NCBI RefSeq assembly: GCF_014651935.1
Contig: NZ_BMXV01000001.1
Coordinates: forward strand, 558,001 to 622,000
Direction: 5' to 3'
Origin: Marinobacter zhanjiangensis
GTDB lineage: Bacteria; Pseudomonadota; Gammaproteobacteria; Pseudomonadales; Oleiphilaceae
Length of the DNA stretch: 64,000 nt
Shown piece after piece: positions 25,762 to 34,582 of this stretch. Every line of letters starts with the position of its first letter. Within the stretch, counting starts at the first letter, position 1. The notes beneath the pieces were generated by a model that made no database searches, was not told where the DNA came from, and saw only the letters and a program-made list of their open reading frames with translations. The translations under genes and the position numbers were made by a program.

Positions 25762-26078
25762 TCCGTATCCTCAAGCAGTCCTTGCCAGGGATCTTCAGAG
25801 ATTGGCTTTTGATCATCCGGGCTTTCGGGGCCACGTGGTTCTTCCGGAGGTTTGTCATTCAGAATTGCTCTGACAGCTTCCAGCTTTTCCCGGGGCACCA
25901 GAACCAGTTCGCTGTTGAGGCCCTCGGCCACCAACTCGAGAGTGTCCAGCCGAGGATTGCCGTGCGACTCCAGACGCTGGTATTGCTGACGGGACATGCC
26001 GACACGCATCATCATGTCGCTTTGTTTGAGCCCCAGTTGCGTTCGGCGCTTTTTGAGTTGTTCAAGCAGAGTTGCCAT
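25758..26078 (-). CDS. hipB: HipB-type antitoxin, XRE helix-turn-helix
   Basis: About 106 residues from ATG 26078. A longer frame starts at 26117 or 26144, but those codons lie at or above the promoter -10, so the inner start is preferred despite a weak ribosome site. The XRE helix-turn-helix is LKKRRTQLGLKQSDMMMRVG, then MSRQQYQRLESHGNPRLDTL. The C-terminal tail is acidic and proline-rich (KPPEEPRGPESPDDQKP), a probable HipA-contacting or protease-sensitive segment. It should neutralise HipA and repress its own promoter through the twin inverted repeats just upstream. Confidence 0.86.
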   Translation of the reverse strand: MATLLEQLKKRRTQLGLKQSDMMMRVGMSRQQYQRLESHGNPRLDTLELVAEGLNSELVLVPREKLEAVRAILNDKPPEEPRGPESPDDQKPISEDPWQGLLEDTE

Positions 26079-26080
26079 AG

Positions 26081-26144
26081 GAAACAGATATGTTGCTTTT
26101 CCGACGTAATGAAACATATTAGTTTCTTTTTTCAGACAAGGCAA
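26081..26144 (-). promoter_or_regulatory. hipBA promoter with two candidate HipB operators
   Basis: Minus strand: -35 TTGCCT (plus 26139-26144), a 17-base spacer, and -10 TAATAT (plus 26116-26121). Palindrome GAAAC-N6-GTTTC at 26111-26126 covers the -10. A near copy, GAAAC-N6-GTTGC, at 26081-26096 lies exactly 30 bases (about three helix turns) away. This is a typical autoregulated toxin-antitoxin control region. Confidence 0.6.
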
Positions 26145-26170
26145 CTTATAGGTTGACGATCAGCAAACAC

Positions 26171-26307
26171 TCACAACGCATTAACCAGCATCCGCCCCGC
26201 CACCAGCAGCAATAACCCGCCAAAGCACCGCTTTAGTGTCGGTGCCGGAATCTTGTGGCTCAGCGACACCCCGCCGGCGCCAGCAATACCGGTGCGGCCC
26301 TGCCTGT
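26171..26307 (-). pseudogene. C-terminal remnant of a TauE/SafE (TSUP) exporter
   Basis: The minus-strand frame ending at TGA 26173-26171 reads GVSLSHKIPAPTLKRCFGG, then LLLLVAGRML, the usual C-terminal end of TSUP permeases (a loop with a SHRIP-type motif, a KR...FG motif and a last membrane helix). The frame is blocked by TGA about 45 codons upstream, and nothing of the N-terminal region remains. It is probably a gene deleted by the event that brought hipBA or the flanking gene. This is a short, inferred call. Confidence 0.55.
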
Positions 26308-26434
26308 CTCACAGCAGCACGAGGCAGAACGTCCTGAAAGGGAACGACAGCCGTTTTCCACCCCTGTCGCAACCCTTATTGGTGGCTCGTGTTATCATCA
26401 AAACCAATCAGGAGACAGCGCAGGCTATAGGTTT

Positions 26435-27169
26435 ATGTCCGATCAGAACGCAAACATCCCCGACCACAAACCCCGCCCCTGGGTCGACCTGCTGGTCAGT
26501 ATCATCATCCCCTCGGTGATTCTGATGAAACTGAGCGGCGACGACTACCTGGGCAACACCTGGGCCCTGCTGATCGGTCTGGCGTTTCCCATGGGCTGGG
26601 GTCTGTTTGAGCTGGTCCGCTATCACAAGAAGAACTTTATCGCGGTGCTGGGCGTGATCAGTGTCGGGCTGACCGGCGGTATTGGCCTGATGGAAATCGA
26701 CGCCCGCTGGCTGGCGATCAAGGAAGCAGCTGTGCCGCTGGTGATTGGTCTGGCGGTGCTTATCTCCACCCGCACCAGATATCCGCTGGTACGCACCCTG
26801 CTTTACAATCCCACAGTGCTGGATGTGGACAAGATCCAGGAGTCTTTGCGGGAGCGCGGATGCGAGGGGGAGTTCGATAATCGCTTGACGAGGGCCAGCT
26901 ATTTTTTTGCCGGTACCTTCCTGTTCTCCGCCATCATGAACTACATCCTGGCCCGATGGATTGTCACCAGCCCGTCCGGCACCCAGGCATTCAATGAAGA
27001 ACTCGGCCGTATGACCCTGGTGAGCTACCCGATGATTGCCATTCCCTCCATGGTGATGATGATCGCGATCTTTTTCTATCTGTGGAAGACCATCCGGCGA
27101 CTTACCGGTCATACCCTGGAAGAAGTGATGGCGCCCCACCTGCATGAGAAGGCAGAGCAGAAGAAGTAG
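26435..27169 (+). CDS. VC0807-like membrane protein
   Basis: About 244 residues from ATG 26435. It has six or seven membrane segments: WVDLLVSIIIPSVILMKL, TWALLIGLAFPMGWGLFEL, IAVLGVISVGLTGGIGLM, FFAGTFLFSAIMNYILA and a pair around YPMIAIPSMVMMIAIFFYLW. The pattern fits the VC0807-type family, an uncharacterised set of inner-membrane proteins. It has no recognised partner. It converges on the pectate lyase gene. Confidence 0.7.
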   Translation: MSDQNANIPDHKPRPWVDLLVSIIIPSVILMKLSGDDYLGNTWALLIGLAFPMGWGLFELVRYHKKNFIAVLGVISVGLTGGIGLMEIDARWLAIKEAAVPLVIGLAVLISTRTRYPLVRTLLYNPTVLDVDKIQESLRERGCEGEFDNRLTRASYFFAGTFLFSAIMNYILARWIVTSPSGTQAFNEELGRMTLVSYPMIAIPSMVMMIAIFFYLWKTIRRLTGHTLEEVMAPHLHEKAEQKK

Positions 27170-27189
27170 CCCCCGGCAAAGACCGGGGG
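27170..27189. terminator. Hairpin between convergent genes
   Basis: CCCCCGG, a six-base loop, then CCGGGGG, directly after the stop of the VC0807-like gene and 12 bases from the pectate lyase stop. The stem is strong and GC-rich but has no T tract, so the terminator call is moderate. Confidence 0.45.
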
Positions 27190-27201
27190 TGGTTGGCAGG
27201 T

Positions 27202-29397
27202 TTACTGGCAGGGTACGGCGCCGAGATTGCCGCCGCTGACGACGACCCGGTCCACGTTGGGCAAGCCGGCGTCATTGGTGGCACGCAGGCTGATGCGGTT
27301 CTCCCCCGCATTGAGGTAGGCAGAGACCGTGCCCGATTCCTCGTAGTCCGTCCACTCGCCGGTAGCCGGCAGGTTCACTGCCGTAACCCACTGACTATTG
27401 ACGTACAGTGACGCCGGACGGTCCGACGCGCCGTTGGCGAAGCGGATCACCAGGTCACTGTTACCAGCCTGTTCAGCATTTACCGCCCAGTCGATGCTGG
27501 TACCAAACAGGTTGTCCGTGTTGGCGTACCCAGAGCCGGTGAAGCCCCCGTGTTCGCTTTCCACCACGCCGTCCACGTTACAGAACCCCGTCGCGTTTTC
27601 CTGTAGGGCCAGGGGCTCTGCGGCTCCGCTATCCTCGCTGTCGGAAGCCAGATAACAGGCCTTGAAGGTGCCGCGAACCGGGTCATCGAAAACCTCGTTG
27701 GTGCACAGGGTGCCACCGGTCAGGCTCTGGCGGACGTACTGGCCATCAGCGCCGTAGATCACCTCACGGGTGCCGGAGAAATGGCAGACATCCCCTTCGT
27801 CGGCACAGAAGACCGGGTCTCCAGACTGCTCCGGATGCTGCTTGTCGCCGGGATCGTTACCAGCATCATCACCCTGGTCAGTGCCGGTCGAGCCCAGATA
27901 GAGTTCGAATTCCGCAATCCGGGGTGGGGCGGTCGCATCCAGTATTTCCAGGTTCACTTTGTAGATATCCTGTGTACCCAGGCCTGCGACCACGGTTTCC
28001 GGACCCAGACGATTACCGGAAGCCAGCACCTCGCCGGTATCATGGTTGACCAGTTGCCAGGCCCGGGTGGCGTCGTTCAGTTCACGGATCACCACGGTGT
28101 TGAATGGCGCCATGCGCTTGACGGAGATACGCTCGCCGGAGGCCGAACCCGGTTGCCAGAAGCTGCTGATGTCGTCGTCGTTGACGTTGCCGTAGCTCGA
28201 ACCATTGGCCTTGCTGCTGCCATCCGCGCCTGCGTCCAACGCCAGGTTTTCACCTGTACCACCGTCGACCGGGTCCCGGGGCTCTTCCGGCTGACCGGGT
28301 TCTTCAGGTTCCGGGGGCTCCACTGGATCAGGCTGCTCCGGATCCGGTGTTGGCGGTTCCGGGTCCGGCACTGTCACCTGGCAGGTACCATCAGACGTCT
28401 TCAGACCGTTACCGGCGCCTGCAGTGGCCACCACGATATCCCGCACACAGGCAATATCATCCAGGCTGTAGGCGTAGGGTGGTTGATACCGGACCGTGGA
28501 GGTCATGGCATCGCCGGCCACCGGGCCGCTGTCGTCATCCCAGTAGACGCCGTCCAGGAAGTTGTCCTGCAGGTCCCAGAAGCCGATCTCATCACTATAG
28601 AAAGAGACCACCGGATTGTTACTGCTTTCGAAATGGTTGTTCTCGATCCGCAGGCGGGCGCCCATGCGGCTGTTAATACCGGAATCGATCACATTGTAGT
28701 AGTAGTTGTTGAACAGGTGGCCCTCGCCAAATCGAAACAGGGGCGTCCGGGAATTGAGGTTTTCCCAGCGGTTGTGGTGGAAGGTGATGAATCGCCGGCC
28801 CTCGTCACTGTCGCTTGAACCGTGAAGGCTCGCTTTCCAGCTATCGTGCAGGTAATTGTAGGAAATCGTGATGTACTCCGATCCCCGCTTGGTATCCAGA
28901 AGACCATCGTAATGATCCTTGCCCACGTCCAGTGATGCATAGAGTTCATTGTGGTCGATCCAGATGTTGGTGCTCTCACCCTCGATACCGATGGCGTCCT
29001 TGTCGCCGGTATCCACCTCGTGAATGATCAGGTTACGCACGATAACGTTGTGAGCACGATTCAGCTTGATGCCGATGCCATCAAATTCGGCGCCGCCCGT
29101 CGCCCCGATAATCGTGACGTTGCGGGTATCCTTGACGTCGATCTTGGACTCGCCGGTATTTGCCGGTGTAATGCGCCCATTAACAACAATCCTCAGGGGA
29201 GTGTCGTCGCCCCGCTTGTCCTTGAGCACCTGGTAAAGCTCGGCGCCGGTAGAGACGGTAACCGTCTCGCCGCCAGCGCCACCGGTGGTACCGCCGTTCA
29301 TAGTGGCAAAGCCGATTGGCCCGTTGCCTGCCAGGGCGGTACTGGTCGCCAGCGCCAGGGCGGTTGCCAGCAGGGTTTTACGTATAGGTACAGTCAC
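27202..29397 (-). CDS. Secreted multidomain pectate lyase (PL1) with carbohydrate-binding modules
   Basis: A 731-residue exported enzyme; GTG 29397 has AGGAGG five bases upstream. The signal peptide is [17 protein letters not shown], cut before GNG. Residues about 25-345 are a PL1 parallel beta-helix: [53 protein letters not shown] and [18 protein letters not shown], with the catalytic-type arginine. A long Pro/Glu/Asp linker (about 346-385) leads to a discoidin-like module ([15 protein letters not shown]), a middle cysteine-containing segment, and a C-terminal CBM6/35-like module ([20 protein letters not shown]). It cleaves polygalacturonate by beta-elimination outside the cell. No other pectin genes are nearby. 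Confidence 0.9.
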   Translation of the reverse strand: MTVPIRKTLLATALALATSTALAGNGPIGFATMNGGTTGGAGGETVTVSTGAELYQVLKDKRGDDTPLRIVVNGRITPANTGESKIDVKDTRNVTIIGATGGAEFDGIGIKLNRAHNVIVRNLIIHEVDTGDKDAIGIEGESTNIWIDHNELYASLDVGKDHYDGLLDTKRGSEYITISYNYLHDSWKASLHGSSDSDEGRRFITFHHNRWENLNSRTPLFRFGEGHLFNNYYYNVIDSGINSRMGARLRIENNHFESSNNPVVSFYSDEIGFWDLQDNFLDGVYWDDDSGPVAGDAMTSTVRYQPPYAYSLDDIACVRDIVVATAGAGNGLKTSDGTCQVTVPDPEPPTPDPEQPDPVEPPEPEEPGQPEEPRDPVDGGTGENLALDAGADGSSKANGSSYGNVNDDDISSFWQPGSASGERISVKRMAPFNTVVIRELNDATRAWQLVNHDTGEVLASGNRLGPETVVAGLGTQDIYKVNLEILDATAPPRIAEFELYLGSTGTDQGDDAGNDPGDKQHPEQSGDPVFCADEGDVCHFSGTREVIYGADGQYVRQSLTGGTLCTNEVFDDPVRGTFKACYLASDSEDSGAAEPLALQENATGFCNVDGVVESEHGGFTGSGYANTDNLFGTSIDWAVNAEQAGNSDLVIRFANGASDRPASLYVNSQWVTAVNLPATGEWTDYEESGTVSAYLNAGENRISLRATNDAGLPNVDRVVVSGGNLGAVPCQ

Positions 29398-29905
29398 ATC
29401 GACCTCCTGTTGTCGATCCGGGTTTGGAATGGTGTTGGGATAATCCGGTTACTGCGAAGGGCTGTGGGAATTAATCGACGGCTGGCTGATGCATTTCCTC
29501 AATAGCGCCAGACTCCGATGGTACGTACTGCCGGCCACCCGTGAGATGAACTGGTTCACTGCGCCGGGATCCGGTTGGCGTATTGCGACCAAAGTATGAA
29601 TGTGAGTGTTCACTTCTCGTAATAGCCTTCAGGGAAGGGTGTCTCCGCCGATTTGATATCCCACTAGACTTGATCATAGTTAAATTCAATAGGCAGCAAC
29701 ATTGTATATTCCGAACGCTCGCTCTAATTTTTAAAGGGATCAAAAATAACAATCTCCCCGGTCGCGCAAAACGACTGAAGACGAAGCCGGAAATAACCCG
29801 GCCTCTAAGCAAGCATCACGGAAGACGGCAATAAATCACAGGGAGCTGTATCCGGAAAGACTGTTCCAACGACAACAATGACAAGAATTCGAGGAGCAAT
29901 TCCCA
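29398..29905. other. 508-base divergent spacer between pectate lyase and Liv importer
   Basis: No supported gene. AT-rich from about 29640 to 29760. An imperfect palindrome, GAATGTGAGTGTTCACTTC, lies at 29598-29616. It has a four-base centre, so it does not fit a CRP site, and I do not recognise the regulator. Promoters for both flanking genes must lie here. Confidence 0.5.
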
Positions 29906-31132
29906 ATGAAACAGTTCAATGCCAAGAATCTGATGGTGTCGACGGTCACCGCCGCCACCCTGTCCCTGGGCACCGGTAACGCTATGGCAGAGGAGCCAAT
30001 CCGCTTCGGTGCGATTTATATCCTCTCAGGCAGTGCCGCCACCTATGGCGAATTCGCCCAGCGGGGTATTGACCTCGCAGTCGAGGAAATCAACGACTCC
30101 GGAGGTATTCTCCAACGCCAGGTGGAAGTTCTGTACGAGGACAGTCAGGGCAAGGCGGCCACCGCGATCCAGGCCGCCCGCAAGCTGGCCTATCAGGACA
30201 ATGTTGACGCCTTGCTGGGGCTGGACAGCTCCGGTGTCGCGCAAGGCATGGTGCCGACGGTGCCCGAGCTTCAGAAACCCTTCATCATTACTCACGCAGC
30301 AACGCCAGACGTTACCGGTAACCTGTGCAATGAGTTCACCTACCGCATCAGCGTCAACGTGCCACAGAACCAGAAAGCCGCGGCCATGATCGCAGCAGAA
30401 ACCGACGCCAAGCGCTGGACCACTATTGGTCCTGACTACGCCTTCGGTCATCAGACCTGGGAATACTTCGGCAATTATCTGAAAGAGATGAAGCCCGAGG
30501 TGGAGCTGATGGAGCAAACCGCGTTCCCCCGCTTCGGCGCCGAGGACTTTACGCCGTTTATTAACGGCATTATGGATGCCGACCCGGAGGGAATCATCAT
30601 CTCCACCTGGGGTGGCGATCTGGTGAACTTTATCCGCCAGGCCAACAACCTGGGTTTCTTTGATCAGGGCTACGAAGTGATGTTTACAGTCGGCGCTGCC
30701 ACCGAGGTACTGGACGCCCTCGGCGACCAGATGCCCGAGGGGGTCTGGTTGTCCACCCGTTACTGGTATGACGCCTATGACAATGAGGCCAACACCAGGT
30801 TCGTCGAGGCCTACCTGGACGAGTACGGCAGTGCACCAAGCTACAACTCCGAAGGCGCCTATGCCGCTATCTATGCCTATAAGCAGGCAATGGAAGCCGC
30901 CGGCACAACCGATGGCCCGGCCGTGGCCAAAGCCCTCTCCGGCATGACCATGGAAGCACCCAACGGTACCGTAACCTTCCGCCCGGGTGATCACCAGGCC
31001 ATGGTCAGCCCCAACTGGGGCATTTCCGGCCCCATGCACCCGGAGCATGGCATCCGTACCTTGACCGATATCCGCGTATTTGATCCTGAGGAAGTGGCAC
31101 GTCCGGTCGAAGAGACCGGTTGCACCCTGTAG
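29906..31132 (+). CDS. Liv-type periplasmic binding protein (Peripla_BP_6)
   Basis: A 408-residue protein with ribosome site GAGGAG before ATG 29906. The signal peptide is VSTVTAATLSLGTGNAMA, cleaved before EEP. Family marks are IRFGAIYILSGSAATYGEFAQRG, LAVEEINDSGGI, EVLYEDSQGKAATAIQAARKL, KPFIITHAATPDVTGN and a C-terminal IRVFDPEE. It heads a complete branched-chain-amino-acid-type importer (binding protein, two permeases, two ATPases). The ligand cannot be read from sequence; related systems take amino acids, amides, urea or aromatic and aliphatic acids. Confidence 0.87.
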   Translation: MKQFNAKNLMVSTVTAATLSLGTGNAMAEEPIRFGAIYILSGSAATYGEFAQRGIDLAVEEINDSGGILQRQVEVLYEDSQGKAATAIQAARKLAYQDNVDALLGLDSSGVAQGMVPTVPELQKPFIITHAATPDVTGNLCNEFTYRISVNVPQNQKAAAMIAAETDAKRWTTIGPDYAFGHQTWEYFGNYLKEMKPEVELMEQTAFPRFGAEDFTPFINGIMDADPEGIIISTWGGDLVNFIRQANNLGFFDQGYEVMFTVGAATEVLDALGDQMPEGVWLSTRYWYDAYDNEANTRFVEAYLDEYGSAPSYNSEGAYAAIYAYKQAMEAAGTTDGPAVAKALSGMTMEAPNGTVTFRPGDHQAMVSPNWGISGPMHPEHGIRTLTDIRVFDPEEVARPVEETGCTL

Positions 31133-31156
31133 TCACCTTTTCAAGACTCACCAACC

Positions 31157-31183
31157 GTCAGCGGGGCAGGGAAGCCCGCTGAC
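31157..31183 (+). other. Intercistronic hairpin after the binding-protein gene
   Basis: GTCAGCGGG, a nine-base loop, then CCCGCTGAC: a perfect nine-base stem in the 78-base gap before the first permease. Such hairpins commonly protect the binding-protein mRNA so it is made in excess of the membrane parts. Confidence 0.55.
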
Positions 31184-31210
31184 CCGGCTTTCCTTGTCGC
31201 GAGGTATTCT

Positions 31211-32080
31211 ATGTCTGGCCTGGGTCCTGCCTTACTCAATAGCCTGGAGATGGGCCTGCTGCTGTTCGTCATCGCAGTGGGTCTGAACATTGTCTTCGGG
31301 GTTCTGAACATAATCAATTTCGCCCATGGCGCCCTCTACATGCTGGGTGCCTACTTCGGCTACACGCTGATATCCATTCTTGGACTGCCATTCTGGATCG
31401 CACTGCTGACGGCGCCGCTGGGGGTGGCCATCATCGCCGTACTGATTGACCGGTTGATGCTGCGCTTTATCTACGATCGGGATATCGCTGACAGTCTGCT
31501 ACTGACCTTCGCCATCATGCTGATCATCAGTGAAAGTGTACGCAGTATTTATGGGTCCAACATACAAGCCGTCTATCCACCAGCGATACTGGATGGCACG
31601 GTTTCGCTACTGGGTAGTCCGTATCCGATCTACAGCCTGTTCGTAATTGCCATGGGACTGATCATCCTCGCGGGTCTGTGGTATCTGTTCAACCGCACCC
31701 GGGTTGGGAAGATCATGCGGGCGGCAGCCCTGGATCGTGATATGGCCGAAGCCCTGTGCATCAATACCCGAATGGTGGTGACCGGTGTGTTCGCCTTCGG
31801 CGCCTGGCTCGCCGGTGTCGGCGGGGTCATCGCCGCTCCGATGCGTACCATCGATCCGGGGATGGGTGAAAAAATCATCATCGAGTCGTTCATTATCGTG
31901 GTCATCGGTGGACTGGGCAGCTTTCCGGGTGCACTCATCGGCGCGCTGATCCTCGGCGCGATTTACGGTTTCGGGGGGCGTTACTTTCCGGAGTTCAATC
32001 TGTTGCTGCCGTTCCTGGGCATGGCCCTGGTGCTGTTGTTCAAGCCTACGGGCATCATGGGCAAGGGGGCCAACGCATGA
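31211..32080 (+). CDS. livH: Branched-chain-type ABC permease, LivH family
   Basis: A 289-residue polytopic permease with GAGGT five bases before ATG 31211. The conserved opening LNIVFGVLNIINFAHGALYMLGAY and the motif GVGGVIAAPMRTIDPGMGEKI are typical of LivH. It overlaps livM by four bases. It forms the inner-membrane channel with LivM. Confidence 0.92.
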   Translation: MSGLGPALLNSLEMGLLLFVIAVGLNIVFGVLNIINFAHGALYMLGAYFGYTLISILGLPFWIALLTAPLGVAIIAVLIDRLMLRFIYDRDIADSLLLTFAIMLIISESVRSIYGSNIQAVYPPAILDGTVSLLGSPYPIYSLFVIAMGLIILAGLWYLFNRTRVGKIMRAAALDRDMAEALCINTRMVVTGVFAFGAWLAGVGGVIAAPMRTIDPGMGEKIIIESFIIVVIGGLGSFPGALIGALILGAIYGFGGRYFPEFNLLLPFLGMALVLLFKPTGIMGKGANA

Positions 32081-33024
32081 AACAGAACATTCTCACCGGT
32101 GTGCTGCTGGCAGTCATCGCGCTGCTGGTGGCATTGCCCTGGTTTGCCCCGTACTTCTATATCTTCGTCTTTACCGAGATTCTGATTCTCGGGCTGTTTG
32201 CGGTGAGCTTCAATCTGATCTTCGGTTTTACCGGCATGCTCAGCTTTGGCCACGCTGCCTACTTCGGCATGGGTGCCTATACCACCGCCATGTTGCTGCT
32301 GCACCTGGACTGGCCGTTGCTGTATACCCTGGTTGCCGCCATGGCCCTGTCGGGGCTGCTGGCGCTGGTGATCGGTTTTTTCTGTGTACGGCTCAGTGAG
32401 GTCTATTTCGCCATGCTCACCCTCGCCTTTGGCATGATGGTGTTTACCATCGCTCATTCCTGGCGGGATGTGACCAATGGCAGCGACGGCATTGCCGGTT
32501 TCCGCATCTCGGAGTTTGGCCTGGGGCTGGACCTGGTAATGGGTAACCCGGCGGTGTACTACCACGTCACGCTGGCCATTGTGGTCATTGCGGCACTGGT
32601 GCTCTATGTGATCAGCCGCAGTTCCTTCGGATTGATCCTCAAGGCGATCCGACAGAACCCGGAGCGAGTAGCGTTCTGCGGGTTGAACGTTCGCAGCTAC
32701 CGGCTGGCATCCTTTGTCATTGCCGGTATTTTTGCCGGTCTCGCCGGCGCACTGATGGCGCCTTTCCTGCGGGTAGCGAGCCCCGAGCTGATGCACTGGT
32801 CACTGTCGGCAGAGCCGGTACTCATGTCGATACTCGGCGGTACCGGCTATTTCATGGGGCCATTTGTTGGCGCTGCCCTGTTTGTGCTGCTGGAGACCTG
32901 GATCACCAGCTATACCGGCGCCTGGATGCTGTTTCTGGGCATCGTGCTGGCCCTGATGGTGATGTTCTTTCGCAAGGGTGTGCTCGGAACCTTTCTGGAC
33001 TGGTGGATGAACAAAAATGACTGA
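32077..33024 (+). CDS. livM: Branched-chain-type ABC permease, LivM family
   Basis: A 315-residue permease with about ten membrane segments. FNLIFGFTGMLSFGHAAYFG and ILKAIRQNPERVAFCGLNV match the LivM family's conserved blocks; LAGALMAPFLRVASPELMHW is the C-terminal family loop. It overlaps both neighbours (four bases with livH, eight with livG), so translation is coupled. Confidence 0.92.
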   Translation: MKQNILTGVLLAVIALLVALPWFAPYFYIFVFTEILILGLFAVSFNLIFGFTGMLSFGHAAYFGMGAYTTAMLLLHLDWPLLYTLVAAMALSGLLALVIGFFCVRLSEVYFAMLTLAFGMMVFTIAHSWRDVTNGSDGIAGFRISEFGLGLDLVMGNPAVYYHVTLAIVVIAALVLYVISRSSFGLILKAIRQNPERVAFCGLNVRSYRLASFVIAGIFAGLAGALMAPFLRVASPELMHWSLSAEPVLMSILGGTGYFMGPFVGAALFVLLETWITSYTGAWMLFLGIVLALMVMFFRKGVLGTFLDWWMNKND

Positions 33025-33790
33025 CCCTATCCTCAAGATCAGCAATCTGACCAAACGGTTCGGGGGCAATACCGCCGTCTCCGCAATCAATCTGGAGGTG
33101 ATGCCCCGGGAAACCATAGCCATTATCGGGCCCAACGGCGCAGGCAAGACCACATTCTACAATATGGTGTCCGGCCGCATGACCCCATCGAATGGCTCTG
33201 TCGAACTGGAAGGGAAGGACATCACCGGATTGCCACCCCACAAGATCAGTCGCATGGGTGTCTCCCGGTCATTCCAGCTCAACAACATCTTTCCGGAGAT
33301 GACCGTGCAGGAGAACGTCGAGGTCGCTCTCACTGCATTGCACGGTCACAGCCGCCGACTGTTCAACTTCGCCAGCCGAAACCGGGCAGTACAGGAAGAG
33401 GCCCGGCAGCTTCTGGACAAACTGCATATCCTCGACCTAGCCAGCCGACGCGCCGAGGTCATCAGCTACGGTGACAAACGGCTACTGGAGATTGCCGTCG
33501 TACTGGCTACCCGGCCCCATCTGGTGCTCCTGGACGAACCCACGGCCGGCATGACCCCCGACGAAACCAGGCGTACAACGGCGCTGATTCGACAACTCGC
33601 CGAGACCGGCGACTATACCTTTCTCATCACCGAACACGATATGGATGTGGTGTTTGGCCTGGCGGATCGGATTCTGGTGATGCACCGGGGCGAGAATCTG
33701 TTCTTCGGCACGCCTGAGGAAGTCAAAAACCATCCGGAGGTCCGCCGTGCGTATCTGGGTGAGGACGAGGAAGAGGAGGCCAGCGCATGA
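33017..33790 (+). CDS. livG: ABC ATPase, LivG family
   Basis: A 257-residue ATPase. Walker A is GPNGAGKTTFYN, the LivG-type block SRSFQLNNIFPEMTVQENV follows, then ISYGDKRLLEIAVVLA (a signature variant with YGDKR, usual in LivG relatives) and Walker B LVLLDEPTAGMTPDET. It ends with an acidic EDEEEEASA tail. It overlaps livF by four bases. Confidence 0.92.
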   Translation: MTDPILKISNLTKRFGGNTAVSAINLEVMPRETIAIIGPNGAGKTTFYNMVSGRMTPSNGSVELEGKDITGLPPHKISRMGVSRSFQLNNIFPEMTVQENVEVALTALHGHSRRLFNFASRNRAVQEEARQLLDKLHILDLASRRAEVISYGDKRLLEIAVVLATRPHLVLLDEPTAGMTPDETRRTTALIRQLAETGDYTFLITEHDMDVVFGLADRILVMHRGENLFFGTPEEVKNHPEVRRAYLGEDEEEEASA

Positions 33791-34491
33791 TCCTCGAGGT
33801 TAACGACATTCATACCTATTACGGCGAAAGCCTCGCCCTGCAAGGGCTGAGTTTTTCCGTTAACGAAGGTGAGACAGTCTGTCTGCTTGGACGCAATGGC
33901 GCCGGCAAAAGCACTACCCTGAAGAGCATCATCGGACTGACACCGCCACGAAAAGGCAGCATCGTCTTCGCCGGCGACACCATTTCCGGTAAACCCGCCC
34001 ATCGCATAGCCAGACTCGGTATCGGCTATGTGCCTGAAGATAGGCGAATTTTTCCGGGTCTGTCGGTCCGGGAAAATCTGGAAGTGGCTGAATACCGGCG
34101 CTCCGGTGAAGCCCCGGCCTGGACCGTTGAACGAATATTCGACGAATATCCCATGCTGGCAGAACTGGCAGGCCAGGATGGTGACACCTTGTCCGGGGGC
34201 CAGCAACAGATGCTCACGGTGGCCCGGTCGCTGATGATCCAGCCGCGGCTGCTGTTGCTGGACGAGCCCAATGAAGGTCTGGCGCCGGTGATCGTGCAAC
34301 AGATCGGGCGGTTGATTGATGAACTCAGCCAGAGTACCACGATGGTATTCACCGACCAGAGTGTGCAATTCGCTCTCAAGCATGCCCAGCGGGCTTTTAT
34401 TCTGGAGCGGGGAAAGGTGGTACACGAGGCCACCAGTGAAAATTTGCGGAATGATCCGGATACCCAGGAACGCTATCTGTCAGTGGCCTGA
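33787..34491 (+). CDS. livF: ABC ATPase, LivF family
   Basis: A 234-residue ATPase. Walker A is GRNGAGKSTTLKS, the signature is LSGGQQQMLTVARSL and Walker B is LLLLDEPNEGLAP. LGYVPEDRRIF-type sequence (IGYVPEDRRIFPGLSV) is the LivF hallmark. It is the last transport gene; a TetR-type regulator begins 91 bases later on the same strand. Confidence 0.92.
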   Translation: MILEVNDIHTYYGESLALQGLSFSVNEGETVCLLGRNGAGKSTTLKSIIGLTPPRKGSIVFAGDTISGKPAHRIARLGIGYVPEDRRIFPGLSVRENLEVAEYRRSGEAPAWTVERIFDEYPMLAELAGQDGDTLSGGQQQMLTVARSLMIQPRLLLLDEPNEGLAPVIVQQIGRLIDELSQSTTMVFTDQSVQFALKHAQRAFILERGKVVHEATSENLRNDPDTQERYLSVA

Positions 34492-34582
34492 CCGGGACCC
34501 AACTCTCATCCTACGAAGGTCAACTCGGCAGATGCCCATTGGCTGTCGTATACTGCTCACTTCGCAAGCAGGCAAGCAGACT

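Noticed and set aside
25829..25836. CCACGTGG in hipB as a third parS
   Set aside because: Only the central eight bases match; the outer arms (GGGG and TTCT) do not.
27781..28818. Long plus-strand frame opposite the pectate lyase
   Set aside because: It is an antisense shadow: a low-complexity composition rich in Arg, His and Val and no ribosome site.
29598..29616. CRP site in the pectate lyase / Liv spacer
   Set aside because: TGTGA and TCAC(T) are separated by four bases instead of six.
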